Of a DNA stretch of 64,000 nucleotides, positions 16,363-26,256 are shown one piece after another. The notes beneath the pieces are model-generated. The model was given only the letters and a program-made list of their open reading frames with translations. It did not search any database and was not told the origin of the DNA. The stretch is taken from NCBI RefSeq assembly GCF_023721795.1, contig NZ_JAMQYE010000001.1, forward strand, positions 868,001 to 932,000. The letters are read 5' to 3'. The position numbers and the translations under genes were made by a program. Source of the stretch: Zeimonas sediminis (lineage in GTDB: Bacteria; Pseudomonadota; Gammaproteobacteria; Burkholderiales; Burkholderiaceae_E). Every line of letters starts with the position of its first letter. The stretch's first letter is position 1.

Positions 16363-18534
16363 ATGAATCCGCGCAATCTCTTCGTCACCACCGCCCTTCC
16401 CTACGCCAACGGCGCCTTCCACATCGGCCACATCATGGAGTACATCCAGGCCGACATCTGGGTGAGGTTCCAGCGGATGCGGGGGGCCACCGTGCGCTTC
16501 GTCTGCGCCGACGACGCCCACGGCGCGCCGATCATGATCGCGGCCGAGAAGGCCGGCAAGACGCCGCAGGAGTTCGTGGCCGGCATCGCCGCCGGGCGCC
16601 GCCAGTACCTGGACGGCTTCCACGTCGCCTTCGACCACTGGCACAGCACCGACTCGCCCGAGAACACCGAGCTGTCGCAGTCGATCTACCGCGGCCTGCG
16701 CGACCAGGGCCTGATCGACGTGCGCTCGGTCGAGCAGTTCTTCGACCCGGTCAAGGGCATGTTCCTGCCCGACCGCTACATCAAGGGCGAGTGCCCGAAG
16801 TGCGGGGCGAAGGACCAGTACGGCGACTCCTGCGAGGCATGCGGCGCGGTCTATGCGCCCACCGAACTGAAGAACCCGTTCTCGGCGCTGTCGGGCGCCA
16901 CGCCCGAGCTGCGGACCTCCGACCACTATTTCTTCCGGCTGTCGGACCCGCGCTGCGTGGCCTTCCTGCAGGAGTGGACCCGCTCGGCCGACCGGCACGG
17001 CCAGCCCCGGCTGCAGCCCGAAGTGCTGGCCAAGGCGCAGGAGTGGCTCGGCGAAGGGGCCACGCCCGACGAACCGGGCGGCGCCGCGGTCGGCGGCGGC
17101 AAGCTCGCCGACTGGGACATCTCGCGCGACGCGCCCTACTTCGGCATCGAGATTCCCGACGCGCCGGGCAAGTACTTCTACGTGTGGCTCGACGCGCCGA
17201 TCGGCTACCTGGCCTCGCTGAAGGCATGGTGCGCGAAGAACGGCGTCGACTTCGACGCGCTGATGGCCGACCCGACGCTCGAGCAGGTCCACTTCATCGG
17301 CAAGGACATCATCTACTTCCACGTGCTGTTCTGGCCGGCCACGCTGCACTTCGCCGGCCGCAAGGCGCCCGACCGGGTCAACGTGCACGGCTTCATCACG
17401 GTGAGCGGCGAGAAGATGAGCAAGAGCCGCGGCACCGGCATCTCGCCGCTGCGCTACCTCGAGCTCGGCATGAACCCCGAGTGGCTGCGCTACTACCTGG
17501 CCGCCAAGCTGAACAGCCGGGTCGAGGACGTCGACTTCAATCCCGACGACTTCGTCGCCCGGGTCAATTCCGACCTGGTCGGCAAGCTGATCAACATCGC
17601 GAGCCGCTGCGCCGGCTTCGTGGTCAAGCGTTTCGACGGCCGGCTGGGTCCGGTCGACGACGCCGCGCACCAGGCCTTCGCCGGCGGCTGGGCGGGCGCC
17701 GACGCGGTGGCCGCGCTGTACGACGGCCGCGACTACGGCAAGGCGATCCGCGAGATCATGGCCTGCGCCGACCGGGTCAACGAGTACATCGACGCGCGCA
17801 AGCCCTGGGAGCTGGCCAAGGATCCTGCGCGCGCCAGCGAGCTGCACACCGTCTGCTCGACCGCGCTGCGGGCCTTCGCCGACCTGGCGCTGATGCTCGC
17901 GCCCATCCTGCCGGCCACCGCCGAGCGGGTCGCGGCGATGCTGCGCCTGCCGGCGACCGACTGGTCGGCGATCGGCAAGCCGCTGCCCGAGGGCCACGCG
18001 ATCGAGCCCTACCAGCACCTGATGACCCGGGTCGAGCCGAAGCAGCTCGACGCGCTGTTCGAGCTGCCGGAAGCGGGCGGCGCAGCCGGCGGCGACAAGC
18101 CCGCGGCGGCGAAGGCCGCTGCCGGCGAGAAGAAGGCGGCCGCCGGGAAACCGGCGGCCTCGCAGGCCGGCGCCAGGGCTGCCGTCCCCGAGGGCACGAT
18201 CTCGATCGACGACTTCGGCAAGGTCGACATGCGGATCGCGAAGATCGTCGCCTGCGAGGCGGTCGAGGGCTCGGACAAGCTGCTGCGGCTCACGCTGGAC
18301 GTCGGCGAGGAGCGCACCCGCAACGTGTTCTCCGGGATCCGATCGGCCTACTCGCCCGAGCAACTGGTCGGCCGGTACACGGTCGTGGTCGCCAACCTCG
18401 CCCCGCGCAAGATGAAGTTCGGGGTGTCCGAAGGCATGGTGCTGTCGGCCGGCTGGGACGACCCGGCAAAGGGCCGCGGCCTGTTCCTGCTCGACGTGCA
18501 CGAGGGCGCGCAGCCCGGCATGAAGGTGAAATGA
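16363..18534 (+). CDS. metG: Methionyl-tRNA synthetase
   Basis: Charges tRNA-Met. It has 723 residues with the class I HIGH motif in [12 protein letters not shown] (about 15-26), a zinc knuckle made of CPKCGA and CEACGA (about 145-165), the KMSKS loop EKMSKSRG (about 350), and a C-terminal EMAP II-like tRNA-binding domain (about 610-723, [17 protein letters not shown]). An Ala/Lys-rich linker (about 565-605) joins the catalytic part to this domain. No ribosome site is visible before the ATG. Confidence 0.97.
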   Translation: MNPRNLFVTTALPYANGAFHIGHIMEYIQADIWVRFQRMRGATVRFVCADDAHGAPIMIAAEKAGKTPQEFVAGIAAGRRQYLDGFHVAFDHWHSTDSPENTELSQSIYRGLRDQGLIDVRSVEQFFDPVKGMFLPDRYIKGECPKCGAKDQYGDSCEACGAVYAPTELKNPFSALSGATPELRTSDHYFFRLSDPRCVAFLQEWTRSADRHGQPRLQPEVLAKAQEWLGEGATPDEPGGAAVGGGKLADWDISRDAPYFGIEIPDAPGKYFYVWLDAPIGYLASLKAWCAKNGVDFDALMADPTLEQVHFIGKDIIYFHVLFWPATLHFAGRKAPDRVNVHGFITVSGEKMSKSRGTGISPLRYLELGMNPEWLRYYLAAKLNSRVEDVDFNPDDFVARVNSDLVGKLINIASRCAGFVVKRFDGRLGPVDDAAHQAFAGGWAGADAVAALYDGRDYGKAIREIMACADRVNEYIDARKPWELAKDPARASELHTVCSTALRAFADLALMLAPILPATAERVAAMLRLPATDWSAIGKPLPEGHAIEPYQHLMTRVEPKQLDALFELPEAGGAAGGDKPAAAKAAAGEKKAAAGKPAASQAGARAAVPEGTISIDDFGKVDMRIAKIVACEAVEGSDKLLRLTLDVGEERTRNVFSGIRSAYSPEQLVGRYTVVVANLAPRKMKFGVSEGMVLSAGWDDPAKGRGLFLLDVHEGAQPGMKVK

Positions 18535-18562
18535 CCCCCTCCACACCCCGCGCGAGCATGCG

Positions 18563-20233
18563 GTGAAACTGCCCTCGCTGCGCTTCCGCCCCCAGCTCGT
18601 CGACAGCCTGCGCGGCTACACGCGCGACGACCTGCGGGCCGACGTGTCGGCGGGAGTCACGGTGGGGGTGGTCGCGCTGCCGCTGGCCATGGCCTTCGGC
18701 ATCGCGAGCGGGGTCAAGCCGGAGCAGGGGATCTTCACCGCGATCATCGCGGGACTGCTGATCTCGCTGCTGGGCGGCTCGCGAGTGCAGATCGGCGGGC
18801 CGGCCGGCGCCTTCGTCGTCGTGCTGTACGCGATCGTCGAGCGCTACGGCGTGGCGAACCTGCTGATCTCGACCTTCATGGCGGGCATCCTGCTGTTCGC
18901 GATGGGCGCGCTGCGGATGGGCAACCTGATCCGCTACATCCCGGTATCGATCGTCATCGGTTTCACCAACGGCATCGCGGTGATCATCGCGCTGCAGCAG
19001 GTGAAGGACTTCCTCGGGCTGGCGATCCCGAAGATGCCGGCCAATTTCTTCTCGCAGATCGCTGCGATCGTTCAGGCGCTCGGAACGATCAACTGGACCG
19101 CGCTGGCCCTGGGCGCGGTGTCGCTGGTGATCGTGGTGCTGTGGCCGAAGTCGTACAAGCCGAACGACCAGCGCTGGAAGCTGTGGATGGCGCGGGTGCC
19201 GGGAACGATCGTGGTGCTGGTGCTGGGCACGCTGGCGGTCGCGGTCGCCGGCCTGCAGGTCGAGACGATCGGCTCGCGTTTCGGCGGCATCCCGCAGGGC
19301 CTGCCCAGCTTCGAGCTGCCGGCCTTCGAGTGGCGGACCGCGCAGAACCTGGTCATGCCCACGCTGTCGATCGCCCTGCTCGGCGCGATCGAGTCGCTGC
19401 TCTGCGCGCGGGTGGCCGACGGCATCACCGGCGACCGGCACGACCCGAACCAGGAACTGATGGCGCAGGGCGTGGCGAACTTCGTCGCGCCCTTCTTCGG
19501 CGGCATCGCGGCCACCGGCACCGTCGCTCGCACGGTGACCAACATCCGCTCCGGGGCCCGCTCCCCGATCGCCGGCATCGTGCACGCCCTCACGCTGCTG
19601 CTGATCGTGCTGGCGCTGGCGCCGCTGGCCGCCAGCATCCCGCTGGCCTCGCTGGCGGCGATCCTGCTGTTCGTGGCCTGGAACATGGGCGACTGGCACG
19701 AGTTCGCGCGCCTGCGCCAGTTCTCGGTCAACTACCGGGCTGTGCTGCTGACCACCTTCCTGCTGACCGTGGTGTTCGACGTCACGGTGGCGGTGCAGAT
19801 GGGGCTGCTGCTGGCCAGCCTTATGTTCATCTTCAGGATCTCGTCGCTGACCCGCATCGAGGAGATCGCGCTGCCGGCCGACTACGCGCGCACGCCCGAC
19901 GGCCGCAGCATCGTCGCCTACCGTGTGTTCGGCTCGCTGTTCTTCGGCTCGGTGACCAAGCTCGAGCAACTGCTGGATCCGGCCCACCCGCACGAGGTGG
20001 TGGTGCTCGAGATGGACAAGGTGATCAACCTGGACACTACCGGGCTGGACGCGCTGGAGAACCTGCACCGGATGCTCGTGCGGCGCGGCGGCCGGCTGGT
20101 GATCGCCGAGCCGAATCCGCAGCCGCTGTCGCTGCTGCGCCGGTCGGGCTTCCTGGACGAGCTGGGGCCGGATGCGGTGTTCGACGAGCTCGACGAGGCG
20201 CTGGCGGCGCTCAGCGGATCGCCGAAAGACTGA
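18563..20233 (+). CDS. SulP-family inorganic anion transporter with STAS domain
   Basis: Membrane transporter for sulfate, bicarbonate or related anions, 556 residues. The N-terminal half starts VSAGVTVGVVALPLAMAFGI, the SulP landmark, and contains about 12 hydrophobic segments. The C-terminal STAS domain (about 440-545) contains NLDTTGLDALENL. The GTG start at 18563 lies 29 nt after metG; it has no strong ribosome site. The actual anion cannot be read from the sequence. Confidence 0.93.
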   Translation: MKLPSLRFRPQLVDSLRGYTRDDLRADVSAGVTVGVVALPLAMAFGIASGVKPEQGIFTAIIAGLLISLLGGSRVQIGGPAGAFVVVLYAIVERYGVANLLISTFMAGILLFAMGALRMGNLIRYIPVSIVIGFTNGIAVIIALQQVKDFLGLAIPKMPANFFSQIAAIVQALGTINWTALALGAVSLVIVVLWPKSYKPNDQRWKLWMARVPGTIVVLVLGTLAVAVAGLQVETIGSRFGGIPQGLPSFELPAFEWRTAQNLVMPTLSIALLGAIESLLCARVADGITGDRHDPNQELMAQGVANFVAPFFGGIAATGTVARTVTNIRSGARSPIAGIVHALTLLLIVLALAPLAASIPLASLAAILLFVAWNMGDWHEFARLRQFSVNYRAVLLTTFLLTVVFDVTVAVQMGLLLASLMFIFRISSLTRIEEIALPADYARTPDGRSIVAYRVFGSLFFGSVTKLEQLLDPAHPHEVVVLEMDKVINLDTTGLDALENLHRMLVRRGGRLVIAEPNPQPLSLLRRSGFLDELGPDAVFDELDEALAALSGSPKD

Positions 20234-20253
20234 GACCCTTCCCTTCGATCGAC

Positions 20254-20259
20254 TAGAAT
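20254..20259 (+). promoter_or_regulatory. -10 element before the DUF3460-scpA genes
   Basis: TAGAAT lies 43 nt before the ATG of the small DUF3460 gene; the -35 is unclear. Confidence 0.35.
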
Positions 20260-20301
20260 GCCGGCTTGGGACCCCCACCCGAATTCGCTTTCCGAGCCGC
20301 C

Positions 20302-20484
20302 ATGTACGAATCCGACATCACCCGCTTCATTCGCGAGATGAAGGCGCGCAATCCCCAGCTCGAGGAGTCGCAGCGCAAGGGCCGCTCCCTGCTGTGGGAC
20401 CGCCCGCAGGATCCGGAGCTCACCCGCCAGGCGCGCGAGGCCCGGGTGCCCCAGAAACCCTACGTCTACCAGACCGAATCCTGA
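20302..20484 (+). CDS. DUF3460 family small protein
   Basis: A 60-residue protein beginning MYESDITRFIREMKARNPQL and ending KPYVYQTES, the pattern of DUF3460, a short betaproteobacterial family. No signal or membrane segment. It precedes scpA by 59 nt, an arrangement I recall in other Burkholderiales, so a link to chromosome segregation is possible but unproven. Confidence 0.85.
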   Translation: MYESDITRFIREMKARNPQLEESQRKGRSLLWDRPQDPELTRQAREARVPQKPYVYQTES

Positions 20485-20543
20485 GCGCGGGCGCCTCGCC
20501 GCGCCCGGCGCGAGCGCAGGCCCCCACCTCACCGGCCCGGCTA

Positions 20544-21368
20544 GTGATCGACGCCCCCGCCACCGAAGAAGGTCCCGAGCAGCTCGAGCTGAAGGTCGTC
20601 GCGCGGCTGTACGGCGAGCCGCTGGTCAAGCTGCCGCAGGACCTCTACATCCCGCCCGACGCGCTCGAGATCTTCCTCGAGGCCTTCGAGGGGCCGCTCG
20701 ATGTCCTGCTCTACCTGATCCGCAAGCAGAACTTCAACATCCTCGACATCCCGATGGCCGAGGTCACGCGCCAGTACCTGGCCTACGTGGAGGAGCTCCG
20801 CGCGCACAATCTCGAGCTCGCTGCCGAGTACCTGCTGATGGCCGCGATGCTGATCGACATCAAGTCGCGGATGCTGCTGCCGGTGCGCAAGGCCGACAGC
20901 GGCGAGGAGGTCGAGGACCCGCGCGCCGAGCTCGCCCGCAGGCTGATCGAGTACGAGCGGATCAAGCTCGCCGCCCAGCGCATCGACCAGCTGCCGCAGA
21001 TCGGGCGCGACTTCCTGCCCGCCCAGGTCTGGATCGACCACACGGTGGCGGTGCGCCTGCCCGAGGTGGTGGCGCCCGACCTGAAGAGCGCCTGGGCCGA
21101 CATCCTGCGCCGCGCGAAGCTGGTCCAGCACCACCGGATCAGCCGCGAGGAGCTGTCGGTGCGCGAATACATGACGGTGGTGCTGCGCAAGCTGCAGGAT
21201 CGCCGCTTCGCCGAGTTCGAGGAGCTGTTCGAGGTCGACAAGGGCACGCCGGTCGTCGTGGTCACCTTCATCGCGCTGCTCGAGCTGGCCCGCGAATCGC
21301 TGATCGAGATCACCCAGGCCGAAGCCTTCGCGCCGATCTACGTTCGGCTCGCCTACCTGCCGAGCTGA
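20544..21368 (+). CDS. scpA: Segregation and condensation protein A (kleisin)
   Basis: Kleisin subunit of the SMC-ScpAB complex. From a GTG at 20544 it has 274 residues; LEIFLEAFEGPLDVLLYLIR is the N-terminal SMC-neck-binding helix and the C terminus is a winged helix. Other starts further upstream would overlap the DUF3460 gene, and the ribosome site at 20544 is weak, so the exact start is uncertain. Its partner scpB is at 61.2-62.0 kb, separated by 40 kb, rather than adjacent as in many bacteria. Confidence 0.93.
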   Translation: MIDAPATEEGPEQLELKVVARLYGEPLVKLPQDLYIPPDALEIFLEAFEGPLDVLLYLIRKQNFNILDIPMAEVTRQYLAYVEELRAHNLELAAEYLLMAAMLIDIKSRMLLPVRKADSGEEVEDPRAELARRLIEYERIKLAAQRIDQLPQIGRDFLPAQVWIDHTVAVRLPEVVAPDLKSAWADILRRAKLVQHHRISREELSVREYMTVVLRKLQDRRFAEFEELFEVDKGTPVVVVTFIALLELARESLIEITQAEAFAPIYVRLAYLPS

Positions 21369-21378
21369 CCCGCGGCCG

Positions 21379-22500
21379 ATGACCCTGCGCATCGACGAGC
21401 CCGCGTCGCTGCGGCCGTTCAACAGCTTCGGCGTGGACGCCCGCGCGAGCCGGCTGGTCACCCTCGAGGACCCGACCGACGTCGCCGCGGCGCTGGCGCT
21501 GCTGGCCGAGGCGCCGCGCGCGCTGGTGCTGGGCGGCGGCAGCAACCTGCTGCTGGCCGGCGACTTCGACGGCACGGTGCTGCGCGTGGCGCTGCGCGGC
21601 CGGCGCGTCGTGTCGGCCGGCGAGAACGACGCGATCGTCGAGGCCGCCGCCGGCGAGAACTGGCACGACTTCGTCTGCTGGACCCTCGACCAGGGCCTGC
21701 ACGGCCTGGAAAACCTGTCGCTGATCCCCGGCACCGTGGGCGCCAGCCCGATCCAGAACATCGGCGCCTACGGGGTCGAGATGCGCGAGCGCTTCGACTC
21801 GCTCGAGGCGGTCGATCGGCACACCGGCGAGCGGCGCCGGCTCGGCCCGGCGGACTGCCGCTTCGGCTACCGCGACAGCGTGTTCAAGCACCCGGACGGC
21901 GAACGCTGGCTGATCCTGTCGGTGCGCTTCCGGCTGTCGCGAAGCTTCGAGCCGGTGCTCGACTACGGCGAGCTGCGCGCCGAGCTGTCGGCAAGGGCCG
22001 CCGCGCCCCGCAGCGACGGCTCGGGCCACCGTGACACCGACCGCCGGAATGCCCCGGCCACCGCAGACGGCTCGCCGCCTCCGGACGCGCGAGAAGTCGC
22101 CGCGGCGGTCGTCGCGATCCGCCGCCGCAAGCTGCCCGATCCGGCGGTGCTCGGCAATGCCGGCAGCTTCTTCCGCAACCCGGTTGTCGATGCCGCGCAG
22201 GCCGACGCGCTCGCCGCCGCGCATTCCGACATGCCCCGGCATCCGGCCGGGCCCGAGGCCGGCCCAGGCGCCGACGGGCGTCCGAGGGTCAAGCTGTCCG
22301 CCGGCTGGCTGATCGAGCGCTGCGGCTGGAAGGGGCACCGCGAAGGCGACGCCGGCGTGCACGAGCGGCACGCGCTGGTGCTGGTCAACCACGGCAATGC
22401 GACCGGCGCGCAGCTGCTCGCGCTGGCCGAGCGGATCCGGGCCTCGGTGCGGGAGCGCTTCGGCGTCGCGCTGGAGCCCGAGCCGACGATCGTGCGGTGA
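21379..22500 (+). CDS. murB: UDP-N-acetylenolpyruvoylglucosamine reductase
   Basis: FAD enzyme that reduces the enolpyruvyl group to make UDP-MurNAc. It has 373 residues. FAD-binding motifs LVLGGGSNLLLA and GTVGASPIQNIGAYGVE are clear, and the catalytic Ser lies in NAGSFFRNP. It ends EPEPTIV. An insertion of about 30 residues rich in Ala, Ser, Asp and Pro (about residues 205-235) sits before REVAAAVVAIRRRKLPDP and makes the protein longer than the usual ~340. The ATG is 10 nt after scpA. Confidence 0.95.
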   Translation: MTLRIDEPASLRPFNSFGVDARASRLVTLEDPTDVAAALALLAEAPRALVLGGGSNLLLAGDFDGTVLRVALRGRRVVSAGENDAIVEAAAGENWHDFVCWTLDQGLHGLENLSLIPGTVGASPIQNIGAYGVEMRERFDSLEAVDRHTGERRRLGPADCRFGYRDSVFKHPDGERWLILSVRFRLSRSFEPVLDYGELRAELSARAAAPRSDGSGHRDTDRRNAPATADGSPPPDAREVAAAVVAIRRRKLPDPAVLGNAGSFFRNPVVDAAQADALAAAHSDMPRHPAGPEAGPGADGRPRVKLSAGWLIERCGWKGHREGDAGVHERHALVLVNHGNATGAQLLALAERIRASVRERFGVALEPEPTIVR

Positions 22501-22562
22501 AGGCCGCGCCGCGATCCGGCCCGGGGCGTGACGCCGCGGCCGTTGCGCGCCCCGCTGCCGCC

Positions 22563-23336
22563 TCAGGGCGCTTCGCGGCGGAAGTACCAGCGCCGGTCGT
22601 CCGAGGCCTCGGCGTCGAAGCGATAGCCGTCGCGATCGAAGTCCTTGAGCCCTTCGGCATCGTCGATCCGCTCGTCGATCGCGAAGCGGGTCATCGCGCC
22701 GCGCGCGCGCTTGGCCGAGAAGCTGACGATCTTCCAGGCGCCGCCGCGCCGCTCCTGGAACACCGGCTGCACCACCGGATGGCGCAGCGCCTTCGGCGCG
22801 ACCGCCTTGAAGTATTCGTCGGACGCCAGGTTCACCAGCACCGGCCGGTCGTGCGAATCGAGCTCGCCGGAGATGGCCGCGGCGAGCCGATCGCCCCAGA
22901 AGGCATAGAGGTCGCGGCCGCGCTCGTTCGCGACCCGGGTGCCCATCTCGAGCCGGTAGGGCAGCATCAGGTCGAGCGGCCGCAGCAGCCCGTAGAGCCC
23001 GGACAGGATGCGGACGTGGTCCTGCGTCCAGTCGAGCGCGGCAGCGTCGAGGGTCTTCGCGTCCAGCCCGTCGTAGACGTCGCCGGCGAACGCGAGCACC
23101 GCCTGCTTCGCCCTGCCCGGCGCGAACGGCAGCGACCATTCCGCGAAGCGGGCCACGTTCAGCGCGGCGAGCGCGTCGCTGATCGACATCAGCTCGGCCA
23201 GCGCGGCCGGGTCGAACTCGCGCATCCGTTGCGCAAGCTTCTCGGACTGGTCCAGGAAGGCCGGCGTCGTGTGCCGGTCGGTGGTCGGCGGGGTGTCGTA
23301 GTCGAGAGTCTTGGCGGGGGAAAGGACGATCAGCAT
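22563..23336 (-). CDS. yaaA: Peroxide stress protein YaaA family
   Basis: 257-residue DUF328/YaaA protein. It begins MLIVLSPAKTLDYDTPP and contains SDALAALNVARF and FAGDVYDGLDA, both typical. In E. coli YaaA lowers free iron during peroxide stress and binds DNA. It is convergent with murB and divergent from the PIN gene, with only 38 bp between them. Confidence 0.92.
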   Translation of the reverse strand: MLIVLSPAKTLDYDTPPTTDRHTTPAFLDQSEKLAQRMREFDPAALAELMSISDALAALNVARFAEWSLPFAPGRAKQAVLAFAGDVYDGLDAKTLDAAALDWTQDHVRILSGLYGLLRPLDLMLPYRLEMGTRVANERGRDLYAFWGDRLAAAISGELDSHDRPVLVNLASDEYFKAVAPKALRHPVVQPVFQERRGGAWKIVSFSAKRARGAMTRFAIDERIDDAEGLKDFDRDGYRFDAEASDDRRWYFRREAP

Positions 23337-23374
23337 CGGTCGGCAGGCAGGATTTCCAGCGGCCGGATGATGTC

Positions 23375-23899
23375 ATGAAAGCGGTGCTCGACACGAATGT
23401 CTGGCTCGACTGGCTGGTCTTCGACGACCCGTCGGCCCGCGAGCTGGGACTGGTCGCCGAGGCCGGCGCGCTCGCCCTGCTCGCCACGCCGGCCACCCGG
23501 GCCGAGTGGCTCGACGTGATCGGGCGGCCGCAGTTCCGGCTGGATGCGGCCGCCCGGGAAGCGGTCGCGGGGCGCTACGACCTTCACGCGACGCTGGTCG
23601 ATGCCGACCCCCCTGTGGAAGACCTGCCCGGCCAGGCAGTGCCGCCGCCACCCGCGAAGGTGCCGCTGTGCCGCGACCCGGACGACCGGAAGTTCGTCGA
23701 GCTCGCGGTGGCGGCCGGCGCGAGTTTCCTGGTCTCCCGCGACAAGGCGCTGCTGAAGCTCGCCCGGCAGGCGCGCCGCTGGCACGGCCTGGAGATCGTC
23801 CGGCCCGAGGCGCCGGCCTGGCGCGACGCGCTGGCCGCGCTGCTGCAAGGCCGGACGCCCCGCTCTTCCGGGGCGCCGCCGGGCGACGAGCGCCTATAA
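23375..23899 (+). CDS. PIN-domain protein, putative toxin-type ribonuclease
   Basis: 174 residues of the COG1569-like PIN family. The acidic active-site residues are in VLDTNVWLDWL (N terminus), CRDPDDRKFVELA (about 105) and FLVSRDKALL (about 125). Such proteins are often toxins, but no antitoxin gene (small DNA-binding protein) is adjacent on either side, so it may be an orphan or non-toxic nuclease. The C-terminal ~20 residues are low-complexity. Confidence 0.8.
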   Translation: MKAVLDTNVWLDWLVFDDPSARELGLVAEAGALALLATPATRAEWLDVIGRPQFRLDAAAREAVAGRYDLHATLVDADPPVEDLPGQAVPPPPAKVPLCRDPDDRKFVELAVAAGASFLVSRDKALLKLARQARRWHGLEIVRPEAPAWRDALAALLQGRTPRSSGAPPGDERL

Positions 23900-23900
23900 T
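23895..23900 (+). promoter_or_regulatory. Consensus -10 of the aminotransferase gene
   Basis: TATAAT, overlapping the end of the PIN gene and 24 nt before the aminotransferase ATG. No clear -35 at 17 nt. Confidence 0.5.
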
Positions 23901-23924
23901 CCGCGACTTCACCGCAGGCCGACC

Positions 23925-25091
23925 ATGAACGCACCGCAGACCTTCACGCCCCCGTCGATCGACACGAAGATGCCCAAGGTGGGGACGACGATCTTCACCG
24001 TGATGTCGGCGCTGGCCACCGAGCGCGGCGCCGTCAACCTGGGCCAGGGCTTCCCCGACTTCGACTGCGACCCGCTGCTGGTCGACGCGGTGGCCGACGC
24101 GATGCGCAAGGGCCTGAACCAGTACCCGCCGATGGCCGGCATCCCGGCGCTGCGCCAGGTGGTGGCCGACAAGATCGCCGCTATCTACGGCACCCGCTAC
24201 GACTGGAACGAGGAGATCACGATCACCGCCGGCGCCACGCAGGCGATCTTCACCGCGCTGCTCGCGATCGTGCGCCCCGGCGACGAGGTGATCGTGCTCG
24301 AGCCGGTCTACGACAGCTACATCCCGAACATCGAGCTGATCGGCGGCAAGGTGGTCGCGGTGCCGATGACCACCGAGTACCGGGTGCCCTGGGACAAGGT
24401 GCGCGCCGCGGTCGGGCCGCGCACCCGCGCGATCATGGTCAACTCGCCGCACAACCCGAGCGGGATGATCCTGCGCGACGCCGACATGCGCGAGCTGGAG
24501 TCGATCGCGGTCGATGCGAACCTGTTCGTGATCTCCGACGAGGTCTACGAGCACATGGTCTACGACGGCGAGCCGCACCAGTCGGCCTGCCGCTACCCGG
24601 CGCTCGCCTCGCGCAGCTTCGTGATCTCGTCCTTCGGAAAGACCTTCCACGTGACCGGCTGGAAGGTCGCCTACTGCGCGGCGCCCGCCCCGCTGACCGC
24701 CGAGTTCCGCAAGGTCCACCAGTTCAACGTGTTCACCGTGAACACGCCGGTGCAGCACGGGCTGGCCGAGTACATGCGCGAGCCCTCGCGCTACCTGCAG
24801 CTGCCGGCCTTCTACCAGCGCAAGCGCGACCTGTTCCGCGAGGGGCTGGCGAACACCCGGTTCCGCCTGCTGCCCTCCGAGGGCACCTTTTTCCAGCTGG
24901 TCGACTACAGCGCGATCTCGGACATGCCCGAGGCCGATTTCGCCAAGTGGCTGACCACCGAGATCGGCGTGGCGGCGATCCCGCTGTCGGCCTTCTACGA
25001 GCAGCCGGTCGAGAACGGCGTGGTGCGCTTCTGCTTCGCGAAGAAGGAAGAGACGCTGAAGCTCGCGCTGGAGCGGCTCTCGAAGCTCTGA
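23925..25091 (+). CDS. Class I PLP-dependent aminotransferase (methionine aminotransferase type)
   Basis: 388 residues, similar to YbdL/KAT III-like enzymes that transaminate methionine and aromatic amino acids. Conserved parts: VNLGQGFPDFDCD, NQYPPMAGIPALRQ, TAGATQAIF (PLP phosphate), MVNSPHNPSG, ISDEVYEHMVYDG, and the PLP Lys in SSFGKTFHVTGWKVAY. It may close the methionine salvage cycle by making methionine from 2-oxo-4-methylthiobutyrate. The substrate is inferred from family resemblance. Confidence 0.9.
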   Translation: MNAPQTFTPPSIDTKMPKVGTTIFTVMSALATERGAVNLGQGFPDFDCDPLLVDAVADAMRKGLNQYPPMAGIPALRQVVADKIAAIYGTRYDWNEEITITAGATQAIFTALLAIVRPGDEVIVLEPVYDSYIPNIELIGGKVVAVPMTTEYRVPWDKVRAAVGPRTRAIMVNSPHNPSGMILRDADMRELESIAVDANLFVISDEVYEHMVYDGEPHQSACRYPALASRSFVISSFGKTFHVTGWKVAYCAAPAPLTAEFRKVHQFNVFTVNTPVQHGLAEYMREPSRYLQLPAFYQRKRDLFREGLANTRFRLLPSEGTFFQLVDYSAISDMPEADFAKWLTTEIGVAAIPLSAFYEQPVENGVVRFCFAKKEETLKLALERLSKL

Positions 25092-25227
25092 GAGCGGCCG
25101 CGGCGCAAGGCTTCTGCCTGTGCCGCGACGCAGCCGATGGCCGGTTCCCGGCCACGCGACCCGCGCGCGCAGATCGCGGGCGCCCGATTGCTCACGCAAC
25201 CCACGAAGATCCACGAGGAGAACACTA

Positions 25228-26223
25228 ATGTCCCGTTTCGATCGCCGCCGCTTCCTGGAGACCGCCGCCGCCGGCTCCGCGCTGGCCGCCCTGCCCTCGA
25301 TCGCGCTGTCGCAGCAGCACGCGGTCGACACGCTGCGCATCGTCACCGGCTTCACGCCCGGCGGCACGTCCGACACGCTGTGCCGGCGCGTCGCCGAGGC
25401 CCTGAACGGCAGCTATGCCCGCTCGGCAGTGGTCGAGAACAAGGCCGGCGCCGGCGGTCAGATCGCGATCGACCTGATGCGCAGCGCGCCCGCCGACGGC
25501 ACGACCATCGTGCAGACGCCCGCGTCGATGCTGATGATCTATCCGCACATCTACAGCAAGCTGCCCTACGACCCGTTCACCGACGTCACCCCGATCAGCC
25601 TGGCCTGCACCTTCGAGTTCGGCTTCGCGGTCGGCCCGATGGTCCCTGCCTCGGTGAAGTCGATGCCGGACTTCTTCGCCTGGTGCAAGGCCAATCCCAC
25701 GAAGGCCAACTTCGGCTCGCCTGCCGCCGGCTCGGTGCCGCATTTCCTCGGCGTGCTGGCCGGTCGTACCGGCGGCGTGGACCTGCGCCATGTCGCCTTC
25801 CGCGGCACCCAGCCGGCCATCCTCGACATGATCGGCGGCCAGATCGCGGCAGTGTCGGGTCCCGTCGGAGAGTTCACGCAACACGTCGCGGCCGGCAAGT
25901 GCCGGCTGCTCGCCACGTCGGCGCCCCAGCGCTCGCGCTTCGCGCCCGATGTGCCGACTTATGCCGAGCAGGGCCTCACCGACCTGCAGTTCCGCGAGTG
26001 GTTCGGCTTCTTCGCGCCGGGCAAGACGCCGAAGGACATCGTCGATAGAACGAACAAGGCACTGCGCGCTGCGCTGGCCACCAAGGCGGTCGTCGATGGC
26101 CTGGCCGTGATGGGGCTCGAGGCCGCTTCCTCGACGCCCGAGGAGCTCGGTGCGATGCTGCGCGCCGACCACGACCGCTGGGGCCCGATCGTCAAGTCGA
26201 TCGGGTTCCGCGCCGACTCCTGA
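25228..26223 (+). CDS. Bug-family (tripartite tricarboxylate) periplasmic binding protein
   Basis: 331 residues. The start at 25228 has GAGGAG upstream. FDRRRFLETAAAGSALAALP is a likely twin-arginine signal peptide, which is less usual for Bug proteins. The mature part shows the family pattern: RIVTGFTPGGTSDTLCRRVA, VVENKAGAGGQIAID, and the late block TYAEQGLTDLQFREWFGFFA. TctA/TctB membrane genes are absent, as is common for the many Bug proteins of Burkholderiales. The ligand is unknown. It is convergent with the OPT transporter gene. Confidence 0.92.
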   Translation: MSRFDRRRFLETAAAGSALAALPSIALSQQHAVDTLRIVTGFTPGGTSDTLCRRVAEALNGSYARSAVVENKAGAGGQIAIDLMRSAPADGTTIVQTPASMLMIYPHIYSKLPYDPFTDVTPISLACTFEFGFAVGPMVPASVKSMPDFFAWCKANPTKANFGSPAAGSVPHFLGVLAGRTGGVDLRHVAFRGTQPAILDMIGGQIAAVSGPVGEFTQHVAAGKCRLLATSAPQRSRFAPDVPTYAEQGLTDLQFREWFGFFAPGKTPKDIVDRTNKALRAALATKAVVDGLAVMGLEAASSTPEELGAMLRADHDRWGPIVKSIGFRADS

Positions 26224-26256
26224 TCGTCGACCGACGGGCAGGCAAGCGCCCGGGCG

